Part shown: positions 62,823 to 64,000 of the stretch, in pieces
How the letters are laid out: each line of letters opens with the position of its first letter
How positions within the stretch are numbered: position 1 is the stretch's first letter
DNA from: Kribbella catacumbae DSM 19601
Lineage (GTDB): Bacteria > Actinomycetota > Actinomycetes > Propionibacteriales > Kribbellaceae
Assembly: GCF_000372465.1 (NCBI RefSeq)
Contig: NZ_AQUZ01000012.1
Span: 62,355-126,354 of the forward strand
Length of the DNA stretch: 64,000 bases
Direction of reading: 5' to 3'
The notes under the pieces: generated by a model
The model's input: only the letters and a program-made list of their open reading frames with translations
Told to the model about the DNA's origin: nothing
Database searches by the model: none
Translations under genes and position numbers: made by a program

Positions 62823-63896
62823 ATGAGCCTCGAGACGCTTTGGTACATCCCCAATCAGGTCGAGCCCGGGCATCGGGGTGACGACGCAGTACAGGATCAC
62901 AACAGCTTGGATCGACTGACGGAGCTGGCCTTGCTCGCCGAGCGGCATGGGTGGGGTGGCGCGTTGCTTGGTACCGGGTGGGGGCGGCCTGACACCTTGA
63001 CGGTGGCGACCGCGCTCGCTGCCCGTACTACGACCTTCCAGCCGCTGGTCGCGATCCGGCCGGGGTACTGGCATCCCGCGCATTTCGCGTCGGCGTCGAC
63101 GACGTTGGACCAGCTGTCCGGTGGGCGGTTGCTGGTCAACATCGTGTCGGGTCAGGACAACCTCGCGGCGTACGGCGACAGCGAGGGCGATCAGGCCCAG
63201 CGGTACGCGCGCACCAAGGAGTTCCTGCAGCTGGTACGACGCCTCTGGACCGAGGAGGACGTCACCTTCACCGGCGAACACTTCTCGGTGAGCGGGTCGA
63301 CCGTCGCCACCCGCCCGGTCGTCCGCGAGGGCCGGCCACACCCACGCCTGTACTTCGGGGGCGCCTCGCCCGCCGCCGAGCGAGTCTCCGCCACCGACGC
63401 CGACGTACAGCTCTTCTGGGGTGAGCCGTTGGACGGCATCGCCGAGCGCATCGACCGCCTGAAGGCGCTGCAATCCGAACTGGGTCGCGAGCACGCGCCA
63501 CTCGAGTTCGGCCTCCGCATCACCACGCTGATCCGCGACACCACCGACCAGGCGTGGGCGGACGCGGAGGCCAAGGTCGCCAAGATGTCCGAGGTGGACT
63601 ACTTCCGCGACGAGCGGCGCTTCAAGGCGGTCGGCCAGCAACGCCTGCTGGAGCTGGCCGATCGAGGCGACGTCCTCGACGACATCCTCTACACCGCCCC
63701 CGGCAAGTACGGCGGCGGAGGCGCCGGCACCACCTGGCTCGTCGGCTCCGCCCAAGACGTCGCCAAGGCCCTCCGCAAATACCAGGACCTGGGCATCACC
63801 CACTTCATCCTCAGCGACACCCCGTACCGCGAAGAGATCATCCGCGTCGGCGACCAACTGCTACCCCTGCTCACCAACACACCGAACGCGAGTTGA
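62823..63896 (+). CDS. LLM-class flavin-dependent monooxygenase (SsuD-like)
   Basis: The 357-residue luciferase-like protein is close to alkanesulfonate monooxygenases. SLETLWYIPNQVEPGHRG is the usual N terminus. Further in are LAERHGWGGALLGTGWGRPD, FQPLVAIRPGYWHPAHFA, LSGGRLLVNIVSGQ, and PRLYFGGASPAAERVS. ATG 62823 is chosen for this match; in-frame ATGs at 62751 and 62787 lie in the glnA terminator and in an AT-rich promoter stretch (TAGATT at 62809, 8 bases before the start). No reductase or sulfonate transporter is adjacent in the window, so the substrate is uncertain. Confidence 0.92.
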   Translation: MSLETLWYIPNQVEPGHRGDDAVQDHNSLDRLTELALLAERHGWGGALLGTGWGRPDTLTVATALAARTTTFQPLVAIRPGYWHPAHFASASTTLDQLSGGRLLVNIVSGQDNLAAYGDSEGDQAQRYARTKEFLQLVRRLWTEEDVTFTGEHFSVSGSTVATRPVVREGRPHPRLYFGGASPAAERVSATDADVQLFWGEPLDGIAERIDRLKALQSELGREHAPLEFGLRITTLIRDTTDQAWADAEAKVAKMSEVDYFRDERRFKAVGQQRLLELADRGDVLDDILYTAPGKYGGGGAGTTWLVGSAQDVAKALRKYQDLGITHFILSDTPYREEIIRVGDQLLPLLTNTPNAS

Positions 63897-64000
63897 GAAG
63901 TCAGCAGCGTTCGTTCGCTTCTTCCTCCGACATGGCCGGGCCCGCAGGGGTCGTCACTCCGCAAACGTCCTCGCTCGCGGAACCAGCGCACGCAGTACAG
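63897..64000. other. Right-hand end without a recognised gene
   Basis: The last 104 bases show no credible coding sequence or strong hairpin; they may include the start or end of a gene outside the window. Confidence 0.4.

Noticed and set aside
63689-63991. Possible minus-strand gene at the right edge
   Set aside because: It is mainly antisense to the end of the LLM oxidase and lacks any recognisable domain.

Overview
The window is about 70% GC. It reads as chromosomal DNA of an actinobacterium, most plausibly Kribbella or a close relative in the Propionibacteriales. That placement is inferred from gene content (PspA/PspAA, DUF3043, an SCO2322-like protein, DUF4191, TIGR02569, GlnA-I), frequent GTG starts, ATGA/GTGA stop-start overlaps and many apparently leaderless genes. 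From memory, the housekeeping genes (pspA, DUF3043, cobU, cobS, gcvT, pepA, an SCO2178-like gene, lpd, sucB, lipB, lipA, DUF4191, an RDD protein, glnA) follow the order of the Streptomyces coelicolor SCO2168-SCO2198 neighbourhood. The window therefore looks like a conserved backbone opened at several points by accessory DNA.

Layout. 1-5.7 kb: a leftward exopolysaccharide operon (initiating glycosylphosphotransferase, GDP-fucose synthase, GDP-mannose dehydratase, WecG-type glycosyltransferase, flippase). 6-7.8 kb: the PspA envelope-stress pair and a DUF3043 membrane protein. 8-10.9 kb: a secreted protein, a YCII protein, an aldo/keto reductase and a small conserved protein. 11-17 kb: an ECF vitamin transporter joined to cobU/cobS, probably for corrinoid salvage. 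17.4-22 kb: a ROK regulator and a XylFGH-like sugar ABC operon with two palindromic operators. 22.1-23.3 kb: an LtrA protein. 23.4-29.6 kb: a leftward Dpp-type peptide ABC operon. 30-32.8 kb: gcvT and pepA. 32.8-36.7 kb: a GntR-controlled catabolic island (cupin, DUF2848, MFS, nitrilase). 36.7-37.7 kb: an AbiE-type toxin-antitoxin locus whose toxin is gutted. 37.7-42.5 kb: lpd, sucB and an epimerase. 42.5-45 kb: a 300-bp tandem repeat and a membrane pseudokinase. 45-55.3 kb: lipB and lipA separated by accessory genes. 55.3-63.9 kb: DUF4191, VOC, CFA-like methyltransferase, a MACPF-like/beta-gamma-crystallin protein with a peptidoglycan-binding partner, RDD, glnA with a complete GlnR box, and a flavin monooxygenase.

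The most unusual items are these. (1) The two-gene cassette at 57,974-60,656 combines a candidate perforin-like protein carrying two beta-gamma-crystallin domains with a peptidoglycan-binding-domain protein. (2) Two copies of an 86-bp inverted-repeat element have identical 26-bp arms and unrelated loops that are both exactly 34 nt. (3) A separate palindromic element occurs three times with a constant 14-nt loop; two of its copies lie in a roughly 302-bp tandem duplication. (4) An AbiEi antitoxin survives beside an AbiEii toxin whose catalytic core is deleted.

All calls come from reading translations and DNA by eye. No database or structure search was possible.
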